Assembly: GCA_946221915.1 (NCBI GenBank)
Contig: CAMIKG010000024.1
Span: 1 to 56,597, forward strand
DNA: 56,597 nt
Direction of reading: 5' to 3'
From: an uncultured Erwinia sp.
GTDB lineage: Bacteria; Pseudomonadota; Gammaproteobacteria; Enterobacterales; Enterobacteriaceae
Positions 16,101 through 23,428 of this stretch are shown in pieces. A program made the position numbers and the translations under genes. Positions within the stretch are counted from its first letter, which is position 1; each line of letters starts with the position of its first letter. Under the pieces are notes generated by a model that worked only from the letters and a program-made list of their open reading frames with translations, was not told the origin of the DNA and did no database searches.

Positions 16101-16346
16101 ATGCGTCAGAACGGATATTCTCCGAACTCAGCCGAAGCCATTTCCCGTTATTTCAGCAAGGCATCGCTGCCATCTCAGCAGGAAACGCTTGGACAGATCG
16201 TTATTGAAATTCTTAAAGACGGTCGTAATCTTAACCGTAAGTCTATCTGCACCAAGCTATTAGGCCGCCTTGAACACGTTTCCGTGCCAGAAGAAGAACA
16301 GCATTATCATGAATTGATCGCTCTGCTCTTCGATCGCGAAGATTGA
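16101..16346 (+). CDS. ycgZ: YcgZ, Rcs-pathway connector protein
   Basis: This is an 81-residue cytosolic protein. It aligns with E. coli YcgZ (78 residues) almost end to end: NSAEAISRYFSKASLPSQQE, LGQIVIEILKDGRNLNRKS, then KLLGRLEH and HELIALLF. In E. coli YcgZ is the first gene of ycgZ-ymgA-ariR-ymgC, induced by blue light and low temperature through BluF/BluR and promoting colanic acid synthesis and biofilm maturation. The ribosome binding site is GGGGG, 6 nt before ATG. The following ymgA-like and ymgB genes keep the E. coli order; ymgC was not found. Confidence 0.92.
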   Translation: MRQNGYSPNSAEAISRYFSKASLPSQQETLGQIVIEILKDGRNLNRKSICTKLLGRLEHVSVPEEEQHYHELIALLFDRED

Positions 16347-16389
16347 TGATAATCGTTGTGAAAACATCCGTTAAGTCATAAAAATTTTC

Positions 16390-16462
16390 ACCCTGACTGT
16401 CAGCCAATGCAGGAAATCGCCACCGTCAGGGTCTGATATTTTGCCGCCCCTGTTTCATGGGG
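16390..16462 (+). promoter_or_regulatory. Two RNA-hairpin candidates between ycgZ and ymgA
   Basis: ACCCTGAC (16390-16397) and GTCAGGGT (16425-16432) can form an 8-bp stem with a 27-nt loop. Just after it, CCCCTG (16447-16452) can pair with CA-T-GGGG (16456-16462, one bulge). The second hairpin covers the GGGG that would serve as ribosome binding site for the upstream ATG (16467). Both lie in the 120-bp gap of the operon and could set ymgA/ymgB translation or partial termination. Confidence 0.35.
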
Positions 16463-16487
16463 TGAAATGGCAATCAGAGACGCAGTT

Positions 16488-16787
16488 ATGTATAGAAGTA
16501 ATAATCAAAAACTGACAGATAAAATTATTGGAGAAGCCGTTCTGGCGCTTCTTCATGCGAAAGGGCCCGTCACCACTAAGGCGCTGATCGCACAACTTCA
16601 GGCCATGGAATCTCACGCGAGCGATGCGGTTCGTCGCGAAGCGATTATCGCCGCGATCGCCGATGTCCGCAGCAGCCTGTCAGAAGGCAAACGTAATGAG
16701 ATGCGTGAACAGCAGAACCGGGATAATGTCCATTCCCTGTTTGGTGATGGTGATAAGAAATCATCGGGCAGCAGCAAGAAACATTAA
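16488..16787 (+). CDS. ymgA: YmgA-like connector protein
   Basis: This is a 99-residue protein matching E. coli YmgA in position and pattern: KLTDKIIGEAVLALLHAKG, then TTKALIAQLQAMES, SDAVRREAIIAAIADV and a basic, Ser-rich tail. Start choice: the ATG at 16488 places 14 residues before the GEAV motif, as in E. coli YmgA and in the paralogue at 15589, but has a weak ribosome binding site. The ATG at 16467 has GGGG upstream and would add seven residues. It is the middle gene of the conserved trio. Confidence 0.82.
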   Translation: MYRSNNQKLTDKIIGEAVLALLHAKGPVTTKALIAQLQAMESHASDAVRREAIIAAIADVRSSLSEGKRNEMREQQNRDNVHSLFGDGDKKSSGSSKKH

Positions 16788-16854
16788 ATTCGGGCAGTCT
16801 GTTTTGACTGCTTAATTATACTTTGCACAGTCTACCTAGCACAGGATTGGTATC

Positions 16855-17121
16855 ATGCCGGAAAACAATGATCTCTACTCCACCCTGCCTGACCTTGCGC
16901 TGGCTGAATATTTCCGTAATGCGGGTCATGTTCTGGCCGATGAATCTGCCGTGCTGGGGATTGTCATTCGCGATATTCTTGCGACGGATGGTCAGCTTAA
17001 TAACAAAGCGATTATTCTCCGCCTGGTCCATGCGCTGGAATCGGCAGAAAGTGCTGCTCAGGCAGATATTTTGCGTAAAACGCTGGAAATTGTGGTGGGC
17101 TATACGCCGGACGATGCCTGA
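16855..17121 (+). CDS. ariR: YmgB (AriR), biofilm and acid-resistance regulator
   Basis: This 88-residue protein is the same length as E. coli YmgB/AriR and aligns throughout: LPDLALAEYFRNAGHVLADE, SAVLGIVIRDIL, NNKAIILRLVHALES, then ADILRKTLEIVVGYTPDD. YmgB is a small all-helical dimer with a Hha-like fold that affects acid resistance and represses biofilm; in the blue-light pathway it is the strongest Rcs activator. The ribosome binding site is AGGA, 8 nt upstream. After the stop there is a weak hairpin (GCTGTC/GACAGC, 17138-17159) without a T tract. The gene converges on grpB. Confidence 0.93.
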   Translation: MPENNDLYSTLPDLALAEYFRNAGHVLADESAVLGIVIRDILATDGQLNNKAIILRLVHALESAESAAQADILRKTLEIVVGYTPDDA

Positions 17122-17173
17122 TTTTATCCGGGCTGAAGCTGTCAGTTCACTGCGACAGCCCTGTCTCTGATCA

Positions 17174-17692
17174 TCAATCTCCCCACTCCTCCATCGCCCG
17201 CAGCTGATGCACAGCAATAAACTCGTTTTTAAATTGACTGTATGCCGCAGCATCACCGCCGCACACTTCCGCTGCTTGATATTTCAACTGGGCATACTCC
17301 GCCATAACTGTCGCATGACGGCGCAGGTAATCGCGGAATGCCAGGTGCCGAATAATATGCTCGCTGCCCGCAACAAAGGCATGCAGATGATGCGTACGTC
17401 TGTCGCCGCCTTTAGTAAAGTATCGCCTGCCCGCGATGCCATTCTCACCACGCGGCTGATAGCTCAGTTGTTCGAATGCACAATTAAATCTGTCCAGCAC
17501 ATTCAGATCACGCACGGCCAGCAACATATCAATCACCGGCTTGGCAGCTAAACCGGGCACGGCTGTGCTGCCGATATGGTGGATAGCCACCACCTCCTCC
17601 GCCAGCGCCCCTTGCAGGCTGGCTGCCTGTTGGCGGAAGTCATCCGCCCACTGCGGATCGTATGGCAGTACTGTAATGATTCGTCCTGTCAT
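17174..17692 (-). CDS. GrpB-family nucleotidyltransferase-like protein
   Basis: This is a cytosolic 172-residue protein of the GrpB/UPF0157 family, nucleotidyltransferase fold. Diagnostic segments are the N-terminal ITVLPYDPQWADDFRQQ, then IHHIGSTAVPGLAAKPVIDM (residues about 38-57), which holds the GS and D-x-like polymerase-type motif, and HHLHAFVAGSEHI (about 121-133). Members are linked to CoA/dephospho-CoA metabolism or self-nucleotidylation; the exact reaction here is not known. It is about 50 bp upstream on the same strand as the broken kinase gene. Confidence 0.88.
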   Translation of the reverse strand: MTGRIITVLPYDPQWADDFRQQAASLQGALAEEVVAIHHIGSTAVPGLAAKPVIDMLLAVRDLNVLDRFNCAFEQLSYQPRGENGIAGRRYFTKGGDRRTHHLHAFVAGSEHIIRHLAFRDYLRRHATVMAEYAQLKYQAAEVCGGDAAAYSQFKNEFIAVHQLRAMEEWGD

Positions 17693-17738
17693 TTATTTCT
17701 GCCCGGGCAAGTGAATAGCTGCGGAGTCAGCGTTCAGA

Positions 17739-18260
17739 TCATGATTGCGCATAGCGTATGATATGAAGACCTTCGCTGGCATCAGGCTCAACGAAATGAC
17801 GGGTAATCAGCGTAAACTGCTCTTCGGTGACGGAAAAATCATGTTCACCATTCTGATTACGCGCGTGTAATCGCGCCTTGCAGATGTCATCGGGAACATC
17901 GAGATAGTGCAGGCGGTGTTCCACCCCAGCCTGTTTACTGATCCCCAGCATCCATTCGCGGCTGGCGAGCGTATTCGCGGGAAAATCGAGCACCAGCGAA
18001 ACGCCGTTTTGCAGCAGTGCCACCAGGTGCGGCGTGATGGCCTCTTTCAGCTTGCTGGCGCAGCGCACATAATCCGCCACAGACTGCATTTGATCGCCAT
18101 ACAGCGTCGCCAGCCAGGCATCTTCGCTGATCACGATGGTGCCGGGCTGCTGAGCCAGCGTTGCCTATAAGGTTGACTTCCCTGCGGCGATTTTACCGCA
18201 GAGCAGATGAAGAACGGGGTTTACCGCAGGCATAACATCTGCCGGATCATTTGCTGCCAT
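17739..18260 (-). pseudogene. P-loop (AAA_33-type) kinase gene interrupted by an amber codon
   Basis: Translating the minus strand from ATG 18260 gives an intact start with LHLLCGKIAAGKSTL, a clear Walker A of small AAA/zeta-toxin-like kinases. The next codon is TAG (18165-18167). The same frame then continues for over 140 residues without a stop through ATLAQQPGTIVISEDAW, VSLVLDFPANT (Walker B-like) and a lid region with KARLHARN. A single base change would restore about 172 residues. A GTG at 18134 could allow re-initiation but would lack the P-loop. So the gene is a fresh nonsense pseudogene, or there is a sequencing error. In intact relatives the product phosphorylates a small molecule; the substrate is unknown. 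Confidence 0.8.
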
Positions 18261-18369
18261 GCTGACCTCACGATAAAGAAACTGAACGTGAGGAATAACA
18301 TAACCTCATCAAAAGGTTAATAACAAATATTAGCGACTGTGATAATACTCAGCTGCCAGCGCTGGCGGG

Positions 18370-18519
18370 CTATAGACTCTCCAGCCCCGCCGCCCGCATC
18401 AATAACCGCAGCAGTAACGACACCACGCTAAGCGCCAGCACGCTGGCCAGCCACAGTAACAACATCCATAACAGCCCTTTCCACAGCGGTGGTCTGGTGG
18501 ATTGATGTGAAGATTTCAT
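18370..18519 (-). CDS. DUF2474 small membrane subunit of the bd oxidase
   Basis: This 49-residue single-span protein has a basic/polar N-terminus (MKSSHQSTRPPLWKG) and one long hydrophobic helix (about 16-41). Proteins of this size and pattern (DUF2474) regularly follow CIO-type bd oxidase genes and play the part CydX plays for CydAB, stabilising the haem site. The ATG at 18519 has AGGA 6 nt upstream. An ATG at 18531 overlaps the stop of the subunit II gene (TGATG) and would add four residues. It is the last gene of the oxidase operon. Confidence 0.82.
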   Translation of the reverse strand: MKSSHQSTRPPLWKGLLWMLLLWLASVLALSVVSLLLRLLMRAAGLESL

Positions 18520-18530
18520 CGCTGTCCTCA

Positions 18531-19535
18531 TCAGTGGTAACCCTCGTCTTCGCGCACTTTGCCGCGAAAAATATAGTAACTCCAGGCGGTGTAGCCCAGG
18601 ATCACCGGAATAATCAGCAGGCTCCCCACCAGCATAAAAGCCTGACTGCCCGGTGGAGAGGCGGCCTGCCACAGGGTGATAGCGGGAGGAACGATCATCG
18701 GCCACAGACTGATGCCGAGACCGGAAAAACCGAGGAATATTAGCCCCAGCGTCAGCAGAAAAGGTGAATAATGCGCACCACGCTGCACGCTGCGTAAAAT
18801 CCCCGCCGCGCACAACACCACCAGCACCGGTACCGGCATAAACCAGTAAAGATTAGGCAAACTGAACCAGCGCCGGGCGATGTCAGGATGCGTCAGCGGC
18901 GTCCACAGGCTTATCACGCCAATAACCAGCAGCAGCGCGATCAGCAACGGTACGGTAAGGCGTAACATTTTGCCCTGCAGACGGTCGCTGGTTTTCATAA
19001 TCAGCCACGTTGCTGCCAGCAGTGCATAGGCAACCACCAGACCAAGACCGCAGAACAGCGGAAATGGCGTGAGCCAGCTCAGCGCTGAACCACTGTAGGC
19101 GCGGCCGGTGACATCGAATCCATTGAGGATCGCGCCGACAGCGATACCCTGGCAGCATGTCGCCAGCAGCGAACCGCCGATAAACGCTTTATCCCAGAGT
19201 GGCCGGTGCGCCTCGGTCGCTTTGAAGCGGAACTCAAACGCGACACCACGAAAAATCAGGCCAATCAGCATCGCGGTAAGCGGGATCGCCAGCGCATCAG
19301 CGATCACCGCATAGGCCAGCGGAAATGCGCCATACAATCCTGCACCTCCGAGTACCAGCCAGGTCTCATTGCCATCCCATACCGGCGCAACGGTGTTAAC
19401 CATCACATCGCGCTGCGCGCGATCGCGATTAAACAGAAACAGAATGCCAATGCCTAAATCAAAACCATCCATAGTGATATACATCAGGATGGCGAAAACG
19501 AGGATGGCAAACCAGATTACGGAAAAATCGATCAT
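18531..19535 (-). CDS. cioB: Cytochrome bd-type (CIO) quinol oxidase subunit II
   Basis: This is an inner-membrane protein of about 334 residues with eight or nine hydrophobic helices, matching CydB/CioB. Recognisable points are MDGFDLGIG near residue 22 (the Asp of the CydB proton/oxygen path), WDGNETWLVLGG near 56 and GVAFEFRFKA near 93. It pairs with subunit I to reduce oxygen at the expense of quinol. The ATG at 19535 follows GGAG and overlaps the end of subunit I by context (TGAGATG); the open frame reaches 25 codons further inside the upstream gene. The operon order I-II-DUF2474 is standard for the CIO group. Confidence 0.93.
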   Translation of the reverse strand: MIDFSVIWFAILVFAILMYITMDGFDLGIGILFLFNRDRAQRDVMVNTVAPVWDGNETWLVLGGAGLYGAFPLAYAVIADALAIPLTAMLIGLIFRGVAFEFRFKATEAHRPLWDKAFIGGSLLATCCQGIAVGAILNGFDVTGRAYSGSALSWLTPFPLFCGLGLVVAYALLAATWLIMKTSDRLQGKMLRLTVPLLIALLLVIGVISLWTPLTHPDIARRWFSLPNLYWFMPVPVLVVLCAAGILRSVQRGAHYSPFLLTLGLIFLGFSGLGISLWPMIVPPAITLWQAASPPGSQAFMLVGSLLIIPVILGYTAWSYYIFRGKVREDEGYH

Positions 19536-19536
19536 C

Positions 19537-20949
19537 TCACTGCTCCCGTTCCTGATGGCTGGCGGCGGAAAGCGGCCGCGCCGGGGTGTTATGCTGCCCC
19601 GGGCCGCCATAGGTCATCGCTTCCCCTTCCCCCGTGACCGGCCCATGTTTAATCAGACGCAGCATGTACAGGTAACCGACGCCAAATACCACACAATAGA
19701 CGACGATAAATGCCAGCAGGCTGATGCTCATCTGCAGGGTGCTATGCGCCGAAACGGCATCCCGGGTACGCATCACGCCATACACCACCCATGGCTGACG
19801 ACCTATTTCCGTGGTGAACCAGCCAGCAAGAATCGCGATCAGTCCCGAAGGTCCCATCAGCAGGACAAAACGCAGAAAAGGTCGTGAGCGATAGAGCCGT
19901 CCCTTGTAGCGCAGCCACAGGCTAAACAGGCCGAGGGCAATCATCAGTAATCCCATCAGCACCATGACCCGGAACGACCAGAAAACGACGGTGGCGTTGG
20001 GACGATCGGCTGACGGGAAGTCTTTCAGTGCCGGAACGGGTTGATCCAGACTGTGCGTGAGAATCAGACTGCCGAGATACGGAACCGACACGGCGTAACG
20101 CGTGCGTTCCTGCGTCATATCTGGCAGCCCAAATAGAATCAGCGGCGTGGCCTCCCCCGGGCGATTTTCCCAGTGCCCTTCTATCGCGGCGATTTTCGCT
20201 GGCTGATGCTGCAGCGTATTCAGGCCATGCGCATCGCCCAGCCCGGCCTGGATCGGTGCGACAATCACTGCCATCCACAACGCCATAGAAAACATCTTAC
20301 GAATTGCCGGATTATTATTGCCACGCAGCAGGTGCCAGGCCGCCGCCGCTCCAACCAGAAAAGCGCTGGCGAGAAACGCCGCGGTGGTCATATGCAGTAA
20401 GCGAAACGGAAATGAAGGATTAAACACGATCGCCAGCCAGTCCTGCGGCACCACTGCGCCATTTTCGATACTGTATCCCTGCGGAGTATGCATCCAGCTG
20501 TTGGAAGCCAGAATCCAGAAGGTGGAAATCAGCGTGCCCAGCGCCACCATGCAGGTGGCCAGAAAATGTAGCCCCGGACCGACACGATTCCAGCCAAACA
20601 GCATTACGCCAAGAAACCCTGCTTCGAGAAAAAATGCGGTCAGCACTTCGTAAGTCAGCAGCGGACCGGTAATGCTGCCGGCAAACTGCGAAAAATGACT
20701 CCAGTTAGTACCAAACTGATAAGCCATAACCAGCCCTGAAACCACGCCCATGGCAAAATTCACCGCAAATATTTTCGACCAGAAATGATATAAATCGCGA
20801 TATACCGCATGGTTTGTTTTTAACCATAATGCTTCCAGAACCGCTAAATAACTGGCAAGGCCAATCGTAATGGCAGGAAAAATAATATGAAAGGAAACAG
20901 TGAATGCGAACTGAATCCTTGCCAAATGAAAGGCATCAAATTCTGGCAT
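19537..20949 (-). CDS. cioA: Cytochrome bd-type (CIO) quinol oxidase subunit I
   Basis: This is a 470-residue inner-membrane subunit carrying all three haems. Ligand candidates by alignment to E. coli CydA are His21 (SFHIIFP, haem b595), His186 (RLLHMTT, haem b558) and the methionine of FWSFRVM; acidic residues at about Glu101 and Glu109 are kept. The segment GWFTTEIGRQPWVVYG is typical of bd oxidases. At 470 residues against about 520 in CydA, the quinol loop is short, the mark of the cyanide-insensitive (CIO) group. The ATG at 20949 follows AAGGGGG with 5-nt spacing; 27 upstream in-frame codons are disregarded. CIO enzymes usually support respiration at low oxygen, under cyanide or under nitrosative and oxidative stress. 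Confidence 0.93.
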   Translation of the reverse strand: MPEFDAFHLARIQFAFTVSFHIIFPAITIGLASYLAVLEALWLKTNHAVYRDLYHFWSKIFAVNFAMGVVSGLVMAYQFGTNWSHFSQFAGSITGPLLTYEVLTAFFLEAGFLGVMLFGWNRVGPGLHFLATCMVALGTLISTFWILASNSWMHTPQGYSIENGAVVPQDWLAIVFNPSFPFRLLHMTTAAFLASAFLVGAAAAWHLLRGNNNPAIRKMFSMALWMAVIVAPIQAGLGDAHGLNTLQHQPAKIAAIEGHWENRPGEATPLILFGLPDMTQERTRYAVSVPYLGSLILTHSLDQPVPALKDFPSADRPNATVVFWSFRVMVLMGLLMIALGLFSLWLRYKGRLYRSRPFLRFVLLMGPSGLIAILAGWFTTEIGRQPWVVYGVMRTRDAVSAHSTLQMSISLLAFIVVYCVVFGVGYLYMLRLIKHGPVTGEGEAMTYGGPGQHNTPARPLSAASHQEREQ

Positions 20950-21478
20950 GGCGACCCCCTTCCCCTTTACAGTTTTAAAAAAAAGACAGCAAATTAACGA
21001 CTGATTTTTATGCCACTCCGGCCTGCGCATGTCTCTGTTATTCGATTTTTTTGATTTTTTTTCGGACCGTAATCGTCATTTAAACGCAGCGAAGCGTTAA
21101 ATACATTCACGCAGAGGATCTTAGTTTTGCATGCTTTGTTAAACTAAAAATAAAAATGAGAGCATTCCTGGTAAATGCGGTTTACTTGTTGATTGAAAAC
21201 ACATTTATAAAATAAATCACTAATCAATGCTGTACGGGTGAATTATTTCTGTACAGGTTAATTTAAATTCACCCTGATAGTAACGCGCAGAGGTGAAAAT
21301 AATTAACCCTTATTATCCGGCCAGTTAAGCGACTTTAACAACACAGGGTAGCAATAATTGATTAATTCCATTTGCGCCAAAAAAAATATAAGTATACGGT
21401 TAATTAACCAATGTGATTTTTTTTGGTAAAGGCATTTATCCTAATTCAACCAAGCGACAAATAACTGAGGTTCTGATT
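20950..21478. other. Long AT-rich divergent regulatory region (cioA / yciG)
   Basis: No gene is visible in these 529 bp. On the cioA side an inverted repeat ATTTAAACGC...GCGTTAAAT spans about 21078-21102. On the yciG side a perfect 12-bp palindrome GGTTAATTAACC lies at 21398-21409, next to TATACG (21393-21398), a possible -10. The length and AT content suggest several regulators or H-NS binding. No firm promoter can be named for either operon. Confidence 0.5.
21398..21409. promoter_or_regulatory. Perfect palindrome upstream of yciG
   Basis: GGTTAATTAACC is a 12-bp perfect palindrome about 70 bp before the yciG start and overlapping a TATACG element. It is a candidate operator; the protein is unknown. 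Confidence 0.35.
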
Positions 21479-21838
21479 ATGACTGAACATCGTGGCGGTT
21501 CCGGTAATTTTGCCGAAGATCCAGAAAGAGCATCGGAAGCCGGAAAAAAAGGAGGCCAGCAAAGCGGCGGAAATTTTAAAAACGATCCTGAACGAGCTGC
21601 TGAAGCAGGACGTAAAGGCGGTCAGCAAAGCGGTGGCAACTTTAAAAATGACCCTGAACGAGCTGCAGAAGCAGGCCAGAAAGGCGGGCAACAGAGTGGC
21701 GGTAACTTTAAAAATGATCCCGAACGAGCTGCAGAAGCAGGACGCAAAGGCGGTCAGCAAAGCCATCGCGGGGATGACAAAGACAATGGCAATGAGGAAA
21801 ACGAAAACAACGATAACGAGGAGCAAGATAACCGCTGA
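21479..21838 (+). CDS. yciG: YciG-type KGG-repeat stress protein, expanded
   Basis: This is a 119-residue, very hydrophilic protein. It opens like E. coli YciG (TEHRGGSGNFAEDPERASEA) but carries four 22-residue units (residues 8-29, 30-51, 52-73, 74-95), each ending KGGQQS, where E. coli YciG (about 59 residues) has about two. A 24-residue tail of Asp, Glu and Asn follows. KGG proteins are stress-induced, probably disordered, and function is poorly known; E. coli YciG/YmdF have been linked to swarming and stationary phase. The ATG at 21479 follows GAGG; an upstream in-frame ATG at 21413 adds an unrelated leader and is rejected. First gene of yciG-yciE-katN. Confidence 0.9.
   Translation: MTEHRGGSGNFAEDPERASEAGKKGGQQSGGNFKNDPERAAEAGRKGGQQSGGNFKNDPERAAEAGQKGGQQSGGNFKNDPERAAEAGRKGGQQSHRGDDKDNGNEENENNDNEEQDNR
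21500..21763 (+). repeat. Four 66-bp coding tandem repeats in yciG
   Basis: Four units of 66 bp begin at 21500, 21566, 21632 and 21698. Units 2-4 are nearly identical in protein (GGNFKNDPERAAEAG) and differ mainly at silent positions. This is a likely site of copy-number change by slippage or recombination. Confidence 0.85.
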
Positions 21839-21936
21839 GTCTTGCTGACAGTCAGTTGCGACAGGGAGCAAGGCTTGTGTAACTGTGACCCAGACCCACA
21901 GACTCTGCCCCCTCGCCTTACCTGGAGAATTCAATC

Positions 21937-22449
21937 ATGACAACAGAAAAAGCTGAACACTATCTCGACTGGGTACGCGATGCCCATGCAATGGAAAAAC
22001 AGGCCGAAAGCATGCTGGAGAAGATGGCCGGGCGTCTTGAACACTATCCCGATCTGAAGGCGCGTATTGAACAGCATATCGATGAGACACGTCAGCATCA
22101 GGTGCTGGTTGAGACGGTTATCGAGAAATATGACACCAGCCGCTCAGTACTGAAAGATGCCGCTGGCAAGCTCTCCGCCCTGGGTCAGGCGATGGGCGGC
22201 ATGCTGGCAGAAGATGAAGTCGTGAAAGGCGCCATCAGCGGCAATGTGTTCGAGAACTTCGAGATTGCCAGCTACACCGCACTGATTGCTGCCGCTAAGG
22301 AAGCGGGCGACATGGACGATGTCAGGATCTTTGAGCAGATCCTGAGCGAGGAAAAGGCGATGGCCGACTGGACGCTACAGCACCTGCCTGATGTCACGAT
22401 GCAATATCTCAGCCGTGACGCCATTCCCGGCGTGGAAGCAAAAAAATAA
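21937..22449 (+). CDS. yciE: YciE, DUF892 ferritin-like protein
   Basis: This 170-residue four-helix ferritin-like protein (DUF892) matches E. coli YciE (168 residues) throughout: DWVRDAHAMEKQAESMLEKM at the N-terminus, SRSVLKDAAGKLSALGQ in the middle, and GVEAKK at the end. Likely metal-site residues are the Glu/His of EKQAESM, IDETRQHQ, FENFEIASY and ILSEEKAMA. In Salmonella yciGFE-katN is a RpoS-controlled operon. Here the related yciF is absent and yciE directly follows yciG with a 98-bp gap. Confidence 0.93.
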   Translation: MTTEKAEHYLDWVRDAHAMEKQAESMLEKMAGRLEHYPDLKARIEQHIDETRQHQVLVETVIEKYDTSRSVLKDAAGKLSALGQAMGGMLAEDEVVKGAISGNVFENFEIASYTALIAAAKEAGDMDDVRIFEQILSEEKAMADWTLQHLPDVTMQYLSRDAIPGVEAKK

Positions 22450-22514
22450 TTCAGAACAGCGCAAAGCGAGAGCTGACTGTGCACCTGTCTATTTAATTCT
22501 TACTGGAGTGAACA

Positions 22515-23405
22515 ATGTTCCGACACGTAAAACAACTGCAGTTTACCGTGCGCGTCGCAGCACCAAATCCGGGGCTGGCGAACCTGCTGCTGGAGCAGTT
22601 CGGTGGCCCACAGGGTGAACTGGCGGCGGCCTGCCGTTACTTCACCCAGGGACTGGGGGATGACGACAGCGGACGGCGCGATATGCTGATGGATATTGCC
22701 ACCGAGGAGCTGAGCCATCTGGAAATTATCGGCTCGCTGGTCGGGATGCTCAACAAAGGCGCGAAAGGCGATCTGGCGGAAGGCACTGAACAGCAGGGCG
22801 AGCTGTACCGCTCGTTAACCGGCGCTGGCAATGACAGCCATCTGACGTCACTGCTGTATGGCGGCGGGCCGCCGCTGACCAATTCGGGCGGCGTGCCATG
22901 GACTGCGGCGTATATTGATACCATCGGCGAAGTGACGGCCGATCTGCGCTCAAATATTGCTGCCGAAGCCCGCGCCAAAATCATTTATGAGCGGCTGATC
23001 AACGTCACTGACGATGTCGGCGTGAAAGATGCTCTTGGCTTTCTGATGACGCGTGAAGTCGCCCATCAAATCTCGTTTGAAAAAGCGCTGTATGCTATTC
23101 GCAACAACTTCCCGCCCGGCAAGCTGCCGCCGATAGAAGAGTACGCGCATGTGTATTACAACATGTCCGAAGGCGATGGCATACGCGGCAGCTGGAATTC
23201 CGACGATAACTTTGATTATGTGGAGAATCCGCCACCGGCAGTGGATGGCGGCGATGGTCTGGCAAGCGTCACCTTGCCGCCAGAGCAACAGGCCAACGTC
23301 GATAATATGGCGGCGCGTACCCGGTCTGATCCTGCGATTAACCCGGCCACCGGCGCCGAACTGGGCAGTGATTTACCGGATGATGATGATGTGGAAAACA
23401 TCTGA
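22515..23405 (+). CDS. katN: Manganese catalase KatN
   Basis: This is a cytosolic di-manganese catalase of 296 residues that splits hydrogen peroxide without haem. It follows Salmonella KatN closely from the first residue (MFRHVKQLQFTVRV). Metal ligands by family comparison are the Glu in GGPQGELAAA, Glu and His in IATEELSHLEI, the Glu in IAAEARAKIIYE and the His in REVAHQIS. The C-terminal arm is shortened and ends in an Asp run. It has its own ribosome binding site and lies 65 bp after yciE. It ends 23 bp from the convergent regulator gene. Confidence 0.95.
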   Translation: MFRHVKQLQFTVRVAAPNPGLANLLLEQFGGPQGELAAACRYFTQGLGDDDSGRRDMLMDIATEELSHLEIIGSLVGMLNKGAKGDLAEGTEQQGELYRSLTGAGNDSHLTSLLYGGGPPLTNSGGVPWTAAYIDTIGEVTADLRSNIAAEARAKIIYERLINVTDDVGVKDALGFLMTREVAHQISFEKALYAIRNNFPPGKLPPIEEYAHVYYNMSEGDGIRGSWNSDDNFDYVENPPPAVDGGDGLASVTLPPEQQANVDNMAARTRSDPAINPATGAELGSDLPDDDDVENI

Positions 23406-23428
23406 TGTTTTACGCTATGCGTGGTCTT

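Noticed and set aside
18370..18813. 147-residue minus-strand product
   Set aside because: Only the last 49 residues are a real gene (DUF2474 subunit); the first part is a shadow of cioB.
21500..21763. Repeat array as a possible CRISPR
   Set aside because: The 66-bp units are translated, in frame, without unique spacers; they are the KGG protein repeats.
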